From the NCBI RefSeq assembly GCF_001484965.1, contig NZ_LLYY01000009.1, positions 1 to 64,000 of the forward strand: DNA of 64,000 nucleotides. The letters are read 5' to 3'. This stretch comes from Shouchella shacheensis. GTDB lineage: Bacteria > Bacillota > Bacilli > Bacillales > Bacillaceae_D. Every line of letters starts with the position of its first letter. Within the stretch, counting starts at the first letter, position 1. The notes below the pieces were generated by a model, which worked only from the letters and a program-made list of their open reading frames with translations, did not search any database and was not told where the DNA came from. Positions 54,158 to 63,364 of the stretch are shown one piece after another. A program made the translations under genes and the position numbers.

Positions 54158-55513
54158 CTAAAATGGCATTTTAAAGCCACCGAGGCCTTTGCCTCGTTTC
54201 TTGCCTTTTCCAGCTTGCATGCCTGTCATTTGCTTCATCATTTTCTTCATATCTTCAAACTGCTTCAGCAAACGATTGACGTCTTGAATGGTTGTCCCGC
54301 TTCCTTTGGCAATGCGCCTGCGGCGACTTCCGTTCAATACGCTCGGCTCCCGCTTTTCCTTTGGCGTCATCGATTTCACAATCGCTTCCACCCGGACAAG
54401 CTGCTTGTCATCGACTTTTAAGTCCTTCATGCCTTTCTTTTTCATTCCAGGCATCATGTCAAACAAATCTTCAAGCGGACCCATGCTTTTCACTTGGTCC
54501 AGCTGCTCAAGAAAGTCATCGAAGGTAAAATCCATAGTTCGCATTTTTTTCTCAAGCTCACGGGCCTTTTCTTCATCGACATTCGTCTGTGCTTTTTCAA
54601 TCAGCGACATCACATCGCCCATGCCCAGAATGCGTGAGGCCATTCGCTCTGGATGGAACGGCTCCAGAGCATCAATCTTTTCACCCATACCGGCAAACTT
54701 AATCGGCGTGTCGGTAACGGCTTTGATTGAAATCGCCGCGCCACCGCGGGTGTCACCGTCAAGCTTAGTTAGTACGGCTCCCGTCACATCAAGCTGTCCG
54801 TTAAAACTCTCCGCTACGTTTACGGCATCTTGACCGGTCATCGCGTCAACGACGAGCAAAATTTCATCCGGATTGACCTCGGTCTTAATTTGTCCAAGCT
54901 CTTCCATCAATTCCTCGTCCACATGAAGACGTCCGGCCGTATCGATGATGACGTAGTCTTGATGTTCTTCTTTTGCTTTCGCTATCGCCTGTTTGGCAAT
55001 CTCCACGGGGCTCACTTGATCGCCAAGGGAAAAAACCGGCATGTTCAGCTGTTTACCCAGTGTTTCAAGCTGATTGATCGCAGCTGGGCGGTAGACGTCA
55101 GCGGCCACAAGCAAAGGCGAGCGGTTATGCTTTTTCCGCAAATGGTTGGCAACCTTTGCCGTCGTCGTTGTCTTCCCAGCCCCTTGCAGGCCAACCATCA
55201 TGACAACAGTAGGCGACTTGCTCGCAACGGCAATCTTGCTTTGCTCGCCTCCCATTAATTCAGTGAGCTCTTCGTTGACGACCTTGATAACTTGCTGACC
55301 AGGGGTTAAACTCTTCATCACTTCTTGACCAAGTGCTTTTTCTCTCACACTTGCAATAAACTGCTTGACGACTTTAAAGTTAACGTCTGCTTCAAGGAGG
55401 GCCAGCCGGACTTCACGCATCATTTCTTTGACGTCCTGCTCGCTCACTTTCCCTTTTCCTCGGATCTTCGTTAACGTATCTTGCAGGCGTGCGGCGAGTC
55501 CTTCAAATGCCAT
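54158..55513 (-). CDS. ffh: signal recognition particle protein Ffh
   Basis: GTPase subunit of SRP, which targets membrane proteins co-translationally. It has an N domain, then the G domain with GLQGAGKTTTTAKVANHL (about 107), DTAGRLHVDEELMEEL and TKLDGDTRGGAA. The C-terminal M domain (from about 300) is Met-rich, with SGTTIQDVNRLLKQFEDMKK. Length is 451 residues. It follows ylxM by 11 bases. Confidence 0.98.
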   Translation of the reverse strand: MAFEGLAARLQDTLTKIRGKGKVSEQDVKEMMREVRLALLEADVNFKVVKQFIASVREKALGQEVMKSLTPGQQVIKVVNEELTELMGGEQSKIAVASKSPTVVMMVGLQGAGKTTTTAKVANHLRKKHNRSPLLVAADVYRPAAINQLETLGKQLNMPVFSLGDQVSPVEIAKQAIAKAKEEHQDYVIIDTAGRLHVDEELMEELGQIKTEVNPDEILLVVDAMTGQDAVNVAESFNGQLDVTGAVLTKLDGDTRGGAAISIKAVTDTPIKFAGMGEKIDALEPFHPERMASRILGMGDVMSLIEKAQTNVDEEKARELEKKMRTMDFTFDDFLEQLDQVKSMGPLEDLFDMMPGMKKKGMKDLKVDDKQLVRVEAIVKSMTPKEKREPSVLNGSRRRRIAKGSGTTIQDVNRLLKQFEDMKKMMKQMTGMQAGKGKKRGKGLGGFKMPF

Positions 55514-55524
55514 TTGATCGCCTC

Positions 55525-55854
55525 CTACTCAAGCTTCTCTACGCGTTCAACAAGCACGCGGCACTTCCTTTGATCCGAACCACTCTCAAGTGCGTGACGC
55601 AACTCCTTTAAGAGTATGCGGCGCTCTTCAAACTTTGCAAGCAGTTTCAGCTTCTGCTCGTATCCTTCCAACATCGTTTCCGTGCGGCGAATATTATCAT
55701 AAACTGCCTGGCGGCTCACCTCGAATTCCTCAGCAATCTCACCTAAGGAAAAATCGTCCAGGTAATAAAGCGACATATAATTACGCTGCTTTTCTGTTAA
55801 CAAGGCGTGATAAAAATCAAACAAATAGTTCATGCGAAGCGTCTTATCAAGCAT
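55525..55854 (-). CDS. ylxM: YlxM family SRP-associated helix-turn-helix protein
   Basis: 109-residue helical protein with a sigma-70 region-4-like helix-turn-helix ([20 protein letters not shown]), always encoded upstream of ffh. Streptococcal YlxM binds Ffh and modulates SRP GTPases. It has the first position in the ylxM-ffh operon, behind the promoter at 55897-55925. Confidence 0.94.
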   Translation of the reverse strand: MLDKTLRMNYLFDFYHALLTEKQRNYMSLYYLDDFSLGEIAEEFEVSRQAVYDNIRRTETMLEGYEQKLKLLAKFEERRILLKELRHALESGSDQRKCRVLVERVEKLE

Positions 55855-55896
55855 GTCCTTTGCCCCTTGTTAAGTGAATTCCCTTTACGAATACCC

Positions 55897-55925
55897 ATAT
55901 TACCCTAAGCGGGATTGGGTGTCAA
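55897..55925 (-). promoter_or_regulatory. ylxM-ffh promoter
   Basis: On the minus strand a perfect TTGACA (55920-55925), 17 bases, TAATAT (55897-55902). It lies between the ftsY stop and ylxM. Confidence 0.55.
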
Positions 55926-55970
55926 GTTTTTTTCTTAACATAGAGAGATGAATGGCTGCAAGAACATCCC

Positions 55971-56966
55971 CTACTCTGCTTTCTCATCCTCCTCTTCAAT
56001 CATATCCTTAAATAATCCATACACAAACTGCTCTGCATCAAAAGGCTGAAGGTCATTTTTTTGCTCACCAAGACCAATGAACTTAACCGGCAAGTCGAGC
56101 TCTTGACGAATGGCCATCACAATTCCACCCTTGGCGGTTCCATCGAGCTTCGTTAACACGAGGCCACTGACATCGGTCGCCTGGCCGAACGTTTTTGCTT
56201 GGGACATTGCGTTTTGCCCGGTGGTGGCATCGAGCACAAGCAACACCTCATGTGGGGCCCCCGGTATTTCTTTTTCAATGACTCGCTTCACCTTTGCCAG
56301 CTCATTCATCAAATTCACTTTGTTTTGCAGTCGCCCGGCTGTATCACAAATCAGGACGTCGGCTTTGCGGGAGCGAGCGGCGGCAATAGCGTCGTACATC
56401 ACTGCAGCCGGGTCGGAGCCGGCCTGTTGCTTGATCACCGGGACGTCTACACGTTCGCCCCACACATCAAGCTGCTCAATCGCTCCAGCACGAAACGTAT
56501 CGCCGGCAGCCAGAATCACACTCTTCCCCTGCTCCTTCAAGTAGTGGGAAAGCTTGCCGATGGACGTTGTTTTCCCAACCCCATTTACGCCGACAACGAG
56601 GATAACGGTAAGCCCGTCCGCTTGCAGGTTTAAAGCCGTGTCTTCCCCATCCTTCTCAAGCAGTTCGGCGAGCTTTTCGGAAATCACCGGCTGAATATCC
56701 TTCGTATCTTTGATATTGCGTTGGCGCACTTCGTCTTTGAGCTCATCAATCAGTGTCATAACGGTGGTGACCCCAACGTCAGCGCCAATCAGTACCTCTT
56801 CAAGTTCTTCGAAAAAATCTTCATCCACTTTCCGGTAGCGATAGACGAGATCATTCATTTTTCCTGCAAAGGATGAGCGAGTTTTCTCAAGCCCGGTTTT
56901 AAATTTGTCCGTGACTTCCGTGGTTTGTTCTGTCATTTTGTTTTTTAACTTTTTAAAGAAGCTCAT
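55971..56966 (-). CDS. ftsY: signal recognition particle receptor FtsY
   Basis: Membrane-associated SRP receptor GTPase. The acidic A domain is short, followed by the NG domain with GVNGVGKTTSIGKLSHYL (about 129), DTAGRLQNKVNLMNEL and LTKLDGTAKGGIVM. Length is 331 residues. It overlaps the smc stop by 14 bases. Confidence 0.98.
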   Translation of the reverse strand: MSFFKKLKNKMTEQTTEVTDKFKTGLEKTRSSFAGKMNDLVYRYRKVDEDFFEELEEVLIGADVGVTTVMTLIDELKDEVRQRNIKDTKDIQPVISEKLAELLEKDGEDTALNLQADGLTVILVVGVNGVGKTTSIGKLSHYLKEQGKSVILAAGDTFRAGAIEQLDVWGERVDVPVIKQQAGSDPAAVMYDAIAAARSRKADVLICDTAGRLQNKVNLMNELAKVKRVIEKEIPGAPHEVLLVLDATTGQNAMSQAKTFGQATDVSGLVLTKLDGTAKGGIVMAIRQELDLPVKFIGLGEQKNDLQPFDAEQFVYGLFKDMIEEEDEKAE

Positions 56967-59900
56967 TCGTTTTCCTCCCTATTTTTTGTTCCATTAAATC
57001 CTTTGTTTCTTCTAATCGGACCGATACGAGTCTTGAAACGCCCGATTCCTCCATGGTGACGCCGTACAAGACATCCGCTTTCTCCATCGTCCCTTTTCTA
57101 TGGGTAATAACGATGAACTGAGTCCGCTCTGAAAAGTCTTTCAAGTACTGGGCGAAGCGACTCACATTGGCTTCATCAAGAGCGGCCTCCACTTCATCGA
57201 GCACACAGAAAGGCACAGGACGAACGTGCAAAATGGCAAAAAGAAGTGCAATCGCCGTTAACGCGCGTTCTCCGCCCGATAAGAGTCCCAACAGCTGGCG
57301 TTTCTTTCCTGGTGGCCTGGCGATGATGTCAATTCCTGTGTTCAACGAGTCTTTTTCATTTGTAAGCACAAGGTCGGCCTCTCCTCCACCAAAAAGAGCC
57401 GTGAACACATGTTGGAAGTGGTACCTCACCTGGACAAACGTTTCGCTAAAGCGCTTGGTCATTTCTGTATCCATTTCGTCAATCACTTGATACAGCGTCT
57501 CCCTTGCTTCCTGCAAGTCTTCCCGTTGATTGTTTAAAAATTCGTGGCGTTCACGAACACGTTCGTATTCGTCAATCGCGCCCAGGTTGACGGTACCAAG
57601 CTCTTCAATGGAGAGCTTGATGAGCTTTAGCTTCGTCCGGGTGGCATCAAGCTCCTCTTCAAGAGGATACTGTTCGCTTGCGGCTTCATACGAAAGCTCA
57701 TACTCTTCGCGCAACCGCGAAAGACGGTTTTCGAGGTCAACGTCAAGGCGGTTTACCCGTACTTCCAGACGCTGGCTTTCATCAAGCAAGTAGCTATACT
57801 CCCCTTGCTCAGCCTTTGTCTTCTCCTCTAGCTGCTCATAATCCCGATCGAGTTCAATCTGGGCCTCCTCCAATTGTGTGAGTTCCTGCGTTATGGATTC
57901 CTTTAGAGTCCGTCCTTCCTCAATTTTCTCCATTAACGATTCGCGGGAGGCTGTGCGCTCACCACCGGCAGTATGCAGGAGCGCATATTCCTCTTTGGCA
58001 TTCATGAGTTCCCGACTCGTTGCCTCCAACGCTTCTGCTCTTTGCTGGACCTGCCACTGGGCGTGCTCCGCCTGTTGAGCCACCTCTGCTTGCTTCACCT
58101 TAAGTTCGGTTTGCTCTTTTCGCAACGTTTCTTTGGATTGCTGCTCAATTTCAAGCTGCTCATTGAGCTGCTCAATCGCTTCCTCCAGCTCCGCCGTGCG
58201 CTCATTCGCATTTTTTTCCTCTGTGGTCAACGCTTCCAGACGAGCTTCAAGCGTCGTTCTTTCCTCGGCATACTCCGCCTCCTGCCTCCCGTAGCGTTTA
58301 GCCTCTTGGCTCGTAGCCGAAGCCTCTGCCTCGACCTGTGTGAACGCGCTTTGCGTGGCCTCCAACTGCCCACGTTTGCTGCTTTGTTCTTCACGTGCTC
58401 TTTCCAACTGCTGCGCTAGCTCTTGAAGCTGCGCTTTTCCTTGCTGGACGGCTTTCTCAAGTTTTTGAACCGAAGCCTCCATCTTCACTTTCTTTTGCTG
58501 GACTTCTTCACGCTCGCGCTTACGACTAAGGAGGGATGACTGCTTCTGCTTCACGCTTCCACCTGTCATCGCCCCCCCTGGGTTCACAAGGTCCCCGTCA
58601 AGCGTTACCACACGGTAGCGATGATGCAGCTTTCTCGCTAAATGGTTCGCTGCTTGTAAATGCTTTGCAACAACCGTCGTACCGAGCAGGTTCTGGGCAA
58701 TCGCTTGATAGCGTGAATCTGTTTCGATAAGCTCTGCGGCCACACCTATAAAACCCTCTTCATTTTGCAGACTTTGCTCCCCAGCATCTGGGAGATGGCG
58801 TGGCTTAATTGTGGAGAGTGGCAAAAACGTGGCACGCCCAAGCCGTCGCTGCTTTAAAAACTGAATGGCCTCGCGTGCCGCATGTTCCTCCTCCACTACA
58901 ACATGTTGAGCGGCGGCCCCGAGAGCAACTTCGATCGCGGTTTCGTAGTCTTTTGGTACTTTCATAAGCTCTGCAACCGCCCCAATAATTCCATTCTTGG
59001 ACGTATCGCGTTCTTTCAAAATCTCTTTTACGCCTTGAAAGAAACCGGAAAACTCCGCTTCCATCTCGGCAAGTACATCTTCGCGTGCCGTTATTTTTTG
59101 CAGCAAGCCGTACGCTTCATAAAGCTTAGCCTCTTGCTTATAGTAGCGATCCCTTGTTGCTTCTTCCTGTCGCGTCGTCTCCTGTAACGTCTGTACAGTT
59201 TTTTCATAAACATCTTTATTGACTTGAACTTGCTGCTTTGCTTCCCGTAAGCGTTCATTAAGGTACTGCTGCTTCTCTAGCAGTGCTTTGCCCTCATTCT
59301 CAGCCCGGCGTGTGCTTCTCTCGCGCTGCATTTTTTGTTCTTCCAAATAGCGACGCTCATTGCGAATTGAGGCTTGTTCGTTCAACGCTTCAATATAATC
59401 ACTTTTGGCATCATCCAGCTCATTTGCAAGATTTTCTTTGGTTGAAAACAGAGCGGCCTCTACGGCCTCTAGCGATTTCTTGACCGCTTGCAATTCTTTT
59501 TGATGTGTTTGAAAGACGTCATTCTCACGCTCATAGCTCGACCGTAACTCTTTCTCCCGTGCTTCTTTTTCTTGAATGGTGCGTGAGAGCTGGTTTTCGG
59601 TGTGCTGAGCGTTTTTTTGACGTTCCGCTAAAATTCCACGCTTGCCTTCATTTTTCTCCAGCTCTTCGCTAATACGAAGACGCTCATTCTGGGCAGTTGT
59701 GACGTCCACTTGCAGCTTGGAAGAGCGCTCTCGGTACTCACGTAGTGTTGTTTCTGCCTCCTCAAGTGTCTTGGAACGAGTTTCAAGCCGGCTTTTTAAA
59801 CTACGAAGCTTTTCCGATTCTACAGACCAACGGCCGTGCAAGTCTTGAATTTCGCTTGTAATCACTTGAATATCAAGCCTTTTTTCTTGGTCCTGCTTTT

Positions 59901-60549
59901 CGAGAAACTCCTTGGCAATCGAGGCCTGCTCCTTCAGGGGCTCGACTTGTTCGTTAAGCTCGTTTAAAACATCGGCCACCCGCTGCAAGTTCTCCTCGGT
60001 TTGGGCCAGACGCTTTTCTGCCTTGATTTTACGTGTCTTGTATTTGAGAACGCCCGCCGCCTCTTCAAAAATGACCCTGCGGTCCTCGGCTTTGCTGCTT
60101 AAAATCTCTTCAATTTTCCCTTGTCCGATAATCGAATAGGCTTCACGTCCAAGGCCCGAGTCAAGAAATAAATCAACAATATCTTTTAATCGGCAAGGCT
60201 GGCGATTGATCAAGTACTCACTCTCACCCGAACGATAGACGCGGCGAGTCACGTTTACTTCACTATATTCAACAGCTAGATGCTCATCTTCATTGTCGAG
60301 AACGAGCGTCACCTCGGCAACGTTTACAGCCCGTCTCGAATCACTCCCGGCAAAAATAATGTCCTCCATCTTTGCCCCACGCAAAGAACGTGCGCTTTGC
60401 TCCCCGAGCACCCAGCGAACGCTGTCTGAGATATTGCTTTTTCCACTTCCATTTGGCCCGACAACCGCCGTGACCCCCTGGACAAAATCGATATGTATTG
60501 GTTCTGCAAAAGACTTAAATCCTTTGACTTCAAGTCGCTTGAGGAACAT
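56953..60549 (-). CDS. smc: chromosome condensation protein Smc
   Basis: SMC ATPase that loops and segregates chromosomes with ScpAB. Walker A is VGPNGSGKSNISDSVRW (about 32). Two long coiled coils flank the hinge (about 515-660, GIIGAVAELMKVPKDYETAI). The C-terminal head has LLSGGERALTAIALLFAI and the Walker B LDEVEAALDEANV. I chose the ATG at 60549 (MFLKRLEVKGFKSF), with AGGAG upstream, for 1198 residues. In B. subtilis rnc is immediately upstream; here a repeat and an opposite-strand gene come between them. Confidence 0.98.
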   Translation of the reverse strand: MFLKRLEVKGFKSFAEPIHIDFVQGVTAVVGPNGSGKSNISDSVRWVLGEQSARSLRGAKMEDIIFAGSDSRRAVNVAEVTLVLDNEDEHLAVEYSEVNVTRRVYRSGESEYLINRQPCRLKDIVDLFLDSGLGREAYSIIGQGKIEEILSSKAEDRRVIFEEAAGVLKYKTRKIKAEKRLAQTEENLQRVADVLNELNEQVEPLKEQASIAKEFLEKQDQEKRLDIQVITSEIQDLHGRWSVESEKLRSLKSRLETRSKTLEEAETTLREYRERSSKLQVDVTTAQNERLRISEELEKNEGKRGILAERQKNAQHTENQLSRTIQEKEAREKELRSSYERENDVFQTHQKELQAVKKSLEAVEAALFSTKENLANELDDAKSDYIEALNEQASIRNERRYLEEQKMQRERSTRRAENEGKALLEKQQYLNERLREAKQQVQVNKDVYEKTVQTLQETTRQEEATRDRYYKQEAKLYEAYGLLQKITAREDVLAEMEAEFSGFFQGVKEILKERDTSKNGIIGAVAELMKVPKDYETAIEVALGAAAQHVVVEEEHAAREAIQFLKQRRLGRATFLPLSTIKPRHLPDAGEQSLQNEEGFIGVAAELIETDSRYQAIAQNLLGTTVVAKHLQAANHLARKLHHRYRVVTLDGDLVNPGGAMTGGSVKQKQSSLLSRKREREEVQQKKVKMEASVQKLEKAVQQGKAQLQELAQQLERAREEQSSKRGQLEATQSAFTQVEAEASATSQEAKRYGRQEAEYAEERTTLEARLEALTTEEKNANERTAELEEAIEQLNEQLEIEQQSKETLRKEQTELKVKQAEVAQQAEHAQWQVQQRAEALEATSRELMNAKEEYALLHTAGGERTASRESLMEKIEEGRTLKESITQELTQLEEAQIELDRDYEQLEEKTKAEQGEYSYLLDESQRLEVRVNRLDVDLENRLSRLREEYELSYEAASEQYPLEEELDATRTKLKLIKLSIEELGTVNLGAIDEYERVRERHEFLNNQREDLQEARETLYQVIDEMDTEMTKRFSETFVQVRYHFQHVFTALFGGGEADLVLTNEKDSLNTGIDIIARPPGKKRQLLGLLSGGERALTAIALLFAILHVRPVPFCVLDEVEAALDEANVSRFAQYLKDFSERTQFIVITHRKGTMEKADVLYGVTMEESGVSRLVSVRLEETKDLMEQKIGRKTNELL

Positions 60550-60884
60550 CGCACATCTCCTCACTTTCCTTCGCTAACCCTATTATTTTACCATAAGCCA
60601 AAACCTAATAGGTAGATTAAAAAGCGCAGGCGGGTTGATCAAAAGCACGCACTTTGGAAGGCCTGACAAAAGAAAACCAACCTTTGATTTCGTTGTCAGG
60701 ACTGAAAAATCTCGAGCTTCTACCCGCCGGAGCTGGATTCCACTAAAAAGCTAGGCGGCCGTCCAAAACCTTCCTTTGATCCTTTTCTTCCTCAGCCTCT
60801 GATGTATTTCATCAATTCAGTTGGTGTCTCGCCCATTTCATGATAAAGTATGACTATGTTTCTTAGAAAAAGGAGGGGTCGGGG
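60550..60884. other. smc upstream intergenic region
   Basis: This 335-base gap holds the intergenic repeat (60619-60765) and short A+T-rich flanks. No coding sequence is supported. The plus-strand gene at 60885 has AGGAGGGG just before it, but no strong promoter was found for it or for smc. Confidence 0.5.
60619..60765 (+). repeat. structured intergenic repeat, copy 1
   Basis: The element has GGCGGGT (60629-60635) paired with ACCCGCC (60722-60728) and an inner CCTGACA / TGTCAGG pair (60662-60668 and 60694-60700). The conserved core AAAAATCTCGAGCTTCTACC runs into CCGCCGGAGCT, shared nearly letter for letter with the copy before acpP. It looks like one of the palindromic intergenic repeats scattered in Bacillaceae genomes. 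It carries no gene. Confidence 0.75.
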
Positions 60885-61106
60885 ATGAGTGATTCATTAT
60901 CAAAAGAAGAACTGGATCGAATGCTTGATGAAATGAAAAAAAAGCTTAATATTGTTAATACAAGCGTGCTGACGACGAAAGATATGGACTCATCGAAACA
61001 TGATGATTTCAAAGCCTTACATACGCACGTGATGCGACAGCCGTCATTTTCCATAGGAGAAATGGACGAAATTGTGCAAGAGCTTGGCAACTTGCGGAAA
61101 GCGTAG
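60885..61106 (+). CDS. DUF1128-like small protein (YfkK type)
   Basis: A 73-residue helical protein with the family pattern DEMKKKLNIVNTSVL, then MRQPSFSIGEMDEIVQELGN near the C-terminus. B. subtilis YfkK has this form; the function is unknown. AAGGAGGGG precedes the ATG. It is on the plus strand between smc and rnc, against the direction of its neighbours, and ends at a shared terminator with rnc. Confidence 0.75.
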   Translation: MSDSLSKEELDRMLDEMKKKLNIVNTSVLTTKDMDSSKHDDFKALHTHVMRQPSFSIGEMDEIVQELGNLRKA

Positions 61107-61119
61107 AAGGACAAACCAG

Positions 61120-61149
61120 AAAAAGGGGAGCGAGCTCGCTCCCCTTTTT
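61120..61149. terminator. bidirectional terminator between the DUF1128-like gene and rnc
   Basis: GGGGAGCGAGCTCGCTCCCC at 61125-61144 is a perfect 20-base palindrome, with A5 before and T5 after. It serves both converging genes. Confidence 0.9.
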
Positions 61150-61935
61150 CTAGTTTCCTTTACGGTTTAGTCTAAGTAGCGCTTGCTGGGCAGCAAGCTG
61201 TTCGGCTTCTTTTTTAGAGCGTCCCGAACCTGTTCCAATCGTCTTGCCATTGAGCTGAACCTCAGAAACAAACTCTCGGTCGTGCGCCGGTCCTCGTTCC
61301 TGAGCAATGATATATTTCAGTTGCCCGCGATTGTCCCGTTGAACAAACTCCTGAAGCTGACTTTTGAAATCCATCTTGTAGGTGAAAGCACCTTCTTTAA
61401 TCTTCGGATACATCACCTGCGAAAGAAAAACATAGACAGCCTCCAACCCTTGATCAAGATACAACGCACCTATAAAGGCCTCAAATACATCTGCTAAAAG
61501 CGCTGGTCGTGTTCTTCCTCCGGTGACTTCCTCGCCTTTTCCAAGCAACACAAGGCGCCCGAAATCCAATTCCTCTGCAAAACGTGCAAGTGAAGGCTCA
61601 CAAACGATGGAGGCGCGCAGCTTTGTCATATCCCCTTCGCTCATGCCTTTGTACGCTTTAAAAAGGTATTGGGAAACGGCGAGCTCTAAAACCGCGTCTC
61701 CAAGAAACTCAAGACGCTCATTATCTGAAGATGAAAGAATACGCTGTTCGTTTACGTAGGAGGAGTGAGTAAAAGCTTGAATCAACAGCTTCCGGTTTTC
61801 AAACGTCAGCCCCGTTCGCACAAGGAGGTCGTCAAATTCTCGCTTTTGCGCTTCACTAAGCTCGATTCGCCGCTGTTTTTTTCTGCGCTCAGAATGCGGC
61901 TTTGCCTTACGATGATTCTTTGATGATTGTGCCAT
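61150..61935 (-). CDS. rnc: ribonuclease III
   Basis: Double-strand-specific ribonuclease that matures rRNA and degrades duplex RNA. The catalytic signature is [20 protein letters not shown] (about 70), with further acidic residues in [18 protein letters not shown]-terminal double-stranded-RNA-binding domain follows (about 185-258, [20 protein letters not shown]). The ATG at 61935 with GGAGGTTGCC gives 261 residues. Confidence 0.97.
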   Translation of the reverse strand: MAQSSKNHRKAKPHSERRKKQRRIELSEAQKREFDDLLVRTGLTFENRKLLIQAFTHSSYVNEQRILSSSDNERLEFLGDAVLELAVSQYLFKAYKGMSEGDMTKLRASIVCEPSLARFAEELDFGRLVLLGKGEEVTGGRTRPALLADVFEAFIGALYLDQGLEAVYVFLSQVMYPKIKEGAFTYKMDFKSQLQEFVQRDNRGQLKYIIAQERGPAHDREFVSEVQLNGKTIGTGSGRSKKEAEQLAAQQALLRLNRKGN

Positions 61936-62013
61936 AGGCAACCTCCAACTATAGATGATTAAGGCATGACTCATTCGTAATCATCCAACTTTCTTAAAAA
62001 ATGATCTCTGTTG

Positions 62014-62023
62014 ATTGTACCAG
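62014..62023 (-). promoter_or_regulatory. extended -10 promoter of rnc
   Basis: On the minus strand TGGTACAAT is an extended -10 element (TACAAT at 62014-62019) with only a weak -35. It is 79 bases before the rnc start. Confidence 0.45.
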
Positions 62024-62090
62024 ATTCAGCCTCGGTTGTGCGAGCGCAATTGTGAGAAGATATGGTACGTAAAGCCTAGCTAAAGATGAG

Positions 62091-62115
62091 AAAAACCCGC
62101 CCTTCAATCAGGGCG
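62091..62115 (-). terminator. terminator after acpP
   Basis: CGCCCT, loop of 6, AGGGCG, then GGTTTTTC on the minus strand, 11 bases after the acpP stop. Confidence 0.85.
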
Positions 62116-62125
62116 AGCTAATGTA

Positions 62126-62359
62126 TTATTGATTGTTGTTTATGTAATCAACAACATCTTGAACTGTTGCGATTTTTTCAGCGTCCTCGTCAGCGATTTC
62201 CATATCAAACTCGTCCTCAAGTTCCATGACAAGTTCAACCACATCAAGAGAATCTGCTTTTAGGTCTTCTTTAAAAGAAGCCTCAAGCTTGACCTCTGAT
62301 TCTTCAACACCAAGACGATCAACGATAATTTTCGTTACTTTCTCCATCACATCTGCCAC
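62126..62359 (-). CDS. acpP: acyl carrier protein
   Basis: Carries growing acyl chains on 4'-phosphopantetheine. The attachment Ser lies in [21 protein letters not shown] chose the GTG at 62359, with GGAGG upstream, giving (M)[17 protein letters not shown] and 77 residues, the standard length. It follows fabG but has its own strong promoter. Confidence 0.98.
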   Translation of the reverse strand: MADVMEKVTKIIVDRLGVEESEVKLEASFKEDLKADSLDVVELVMELEDEFDMEIADEDAEKIATVQDVVDYINNNQ

Positions 62360-62411
62360 GTGTTTCACCTCCCCTCCAGAGTAAACTGCCCACAAAGTCT
62401 AACTCTAAAAA

Positions 62412-62440
62412 ATTGTACAGACAACCCCCACCCGTGTCAA
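62412..62440 (-). promoter_or_regulatory. acpP promoter
   Basis: On the minus strand a perfect TTGACA (62435-62440), 17 bases, TACAAT (62412-62417). It is among the best sigma-A promoters in the window. The intergenic repeat begins two bases upstream of its -35. Confidence 0.8.
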
Positions 62441-62442
62441 CT

Positions 62443-62600
62443 ACGAAAGGCGGAGGCGGGTTGCTCAGAAGTGAGAATTTTGGAGGCCTGACAAAAGAAA
62501 TCCCGGTTTTGGCTAACGCTTGCCAGGACGAAAAATCTCGAGCTTCTACCCGCCGGAGCTAGATCGGACGAAAGGCGGAGGCGGGTCGCTCAGCTGGAAA
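62443..62600 (+). repeat. structured intergenic repeat, copy 2 plus a partial third unit
   Basis: The same element as at 60619-60765: GGCGGGT / ACCCGCC outer arms, GCCTGACAAAAGAAA, CCAGGAC and the AAAAATCTCGAGCTTCTACC core. A 26-base start sequence at 62443-62468 recurs with one change at 62568-62593, so a second unit begins in tandem and is cut off before fabG ends. It fills the fabG-acpP gap and may also help end fabG transcripts. Confidence 0.75.
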
Positions 62601-62619
62601 CCCGATACTACGTTACCTC

Positions 62620-63363
62620 CTAAGGCATCACTATTCCACCATCTACATGCAAGGTCTGGCCTGTCATGTAAGCAGAATCCTCACTCGCAAGAAAGCGGAC
62701 CACTCGCGCAATTTGTTCAGGTTCGCCAAGTTTGGCTAAAGGAATTTGTGAAAGCAGCCCTTCCTTTATATCTTCCCCAAGCTCATCCGTCATTTCTGTA
62801 GTGATAAATCCCGGTGCAATGGCATTGACTAGAATATTGCGACCTGCCAGTTCACGAGCAAGGGATTTGGTTAAGCCAATGACACCAGCCTTTGCGGCCA
62901 CATAATTGGCTTGTCCTGGGTTGCCCATAACCCCTACCACCGATGAGACGTTGATGATGCGTCCAGAACGCTGCTTCATCATCGGGCGGCTAGCGGCCTT
63001 CGCACAGTTGAACACGCCTTTTAAATTCGTATCAATTACTTGATCCCATTCATCCTCTTTCATGCGCATTAGTAAATTGTCACGTGTAATGCCGGCGTTA
63101 TTGACCAGAATGTCAAGAGCGCCGAATGCTTTCGTCGTCTCTTTCATCATAGCCCCAACTTGTTCCGCGTTTGCCACGTCTGCCTGATAGGCAAAGGCAT
63201 CTGAACCCGCTTCTTTAATTTCTTGTACCACTTCTTCAGCAAGTGACTGATTTCCTGCATAGTTGACGACCACTTTTGCTCCGTGGCTCGCAAGTTCCAT
63301 CGCAATCGCCCGGCCAATGCCACGCGAGGCTCCTGTGACGATGGCTGTTTTTCCCGTTAGCAT
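62620..63363 (-). CDS. fabG: 3-oxoacyl-[acyl-carrier-protein] reductase
   Basis: NADPH-dependent short-chain dehydrogenase of fatty-acid elongation. The cofactor motif [15 protein letters not shown] is at about 11-25, [20 protein letters not shown] follows, and the catalytic Ser-Tyr-Lys lie in [14 protein letters not shown] and [11 protein letters not shown]. Length is 247 residues. It follows fabD by one base. Confidence 0.98.
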   Translation of the reverse strand: MLTGKTAIVTGASRGIGRAIAMELASHGAKVVVNYAGNQSLAEEVVQEIKEAGSDAFAYQADVANAEQVGAMMKETTKAFGALDILVNNAGITRDNLLMRMKEDEWDQVIDTNLKGVFNCAKAASRPMMKQRSGRIINVSSVVGVMGNPGQANYVAAKAGVIGLTKSLARELAGRNILVNAIAPGFITTEMTDELGEDIKEGLLSQIPLAKLGEPEQIARVVRFLASEDSAYMTGQTLHVDGGIVMP

Positions 63364-63364
63364 A

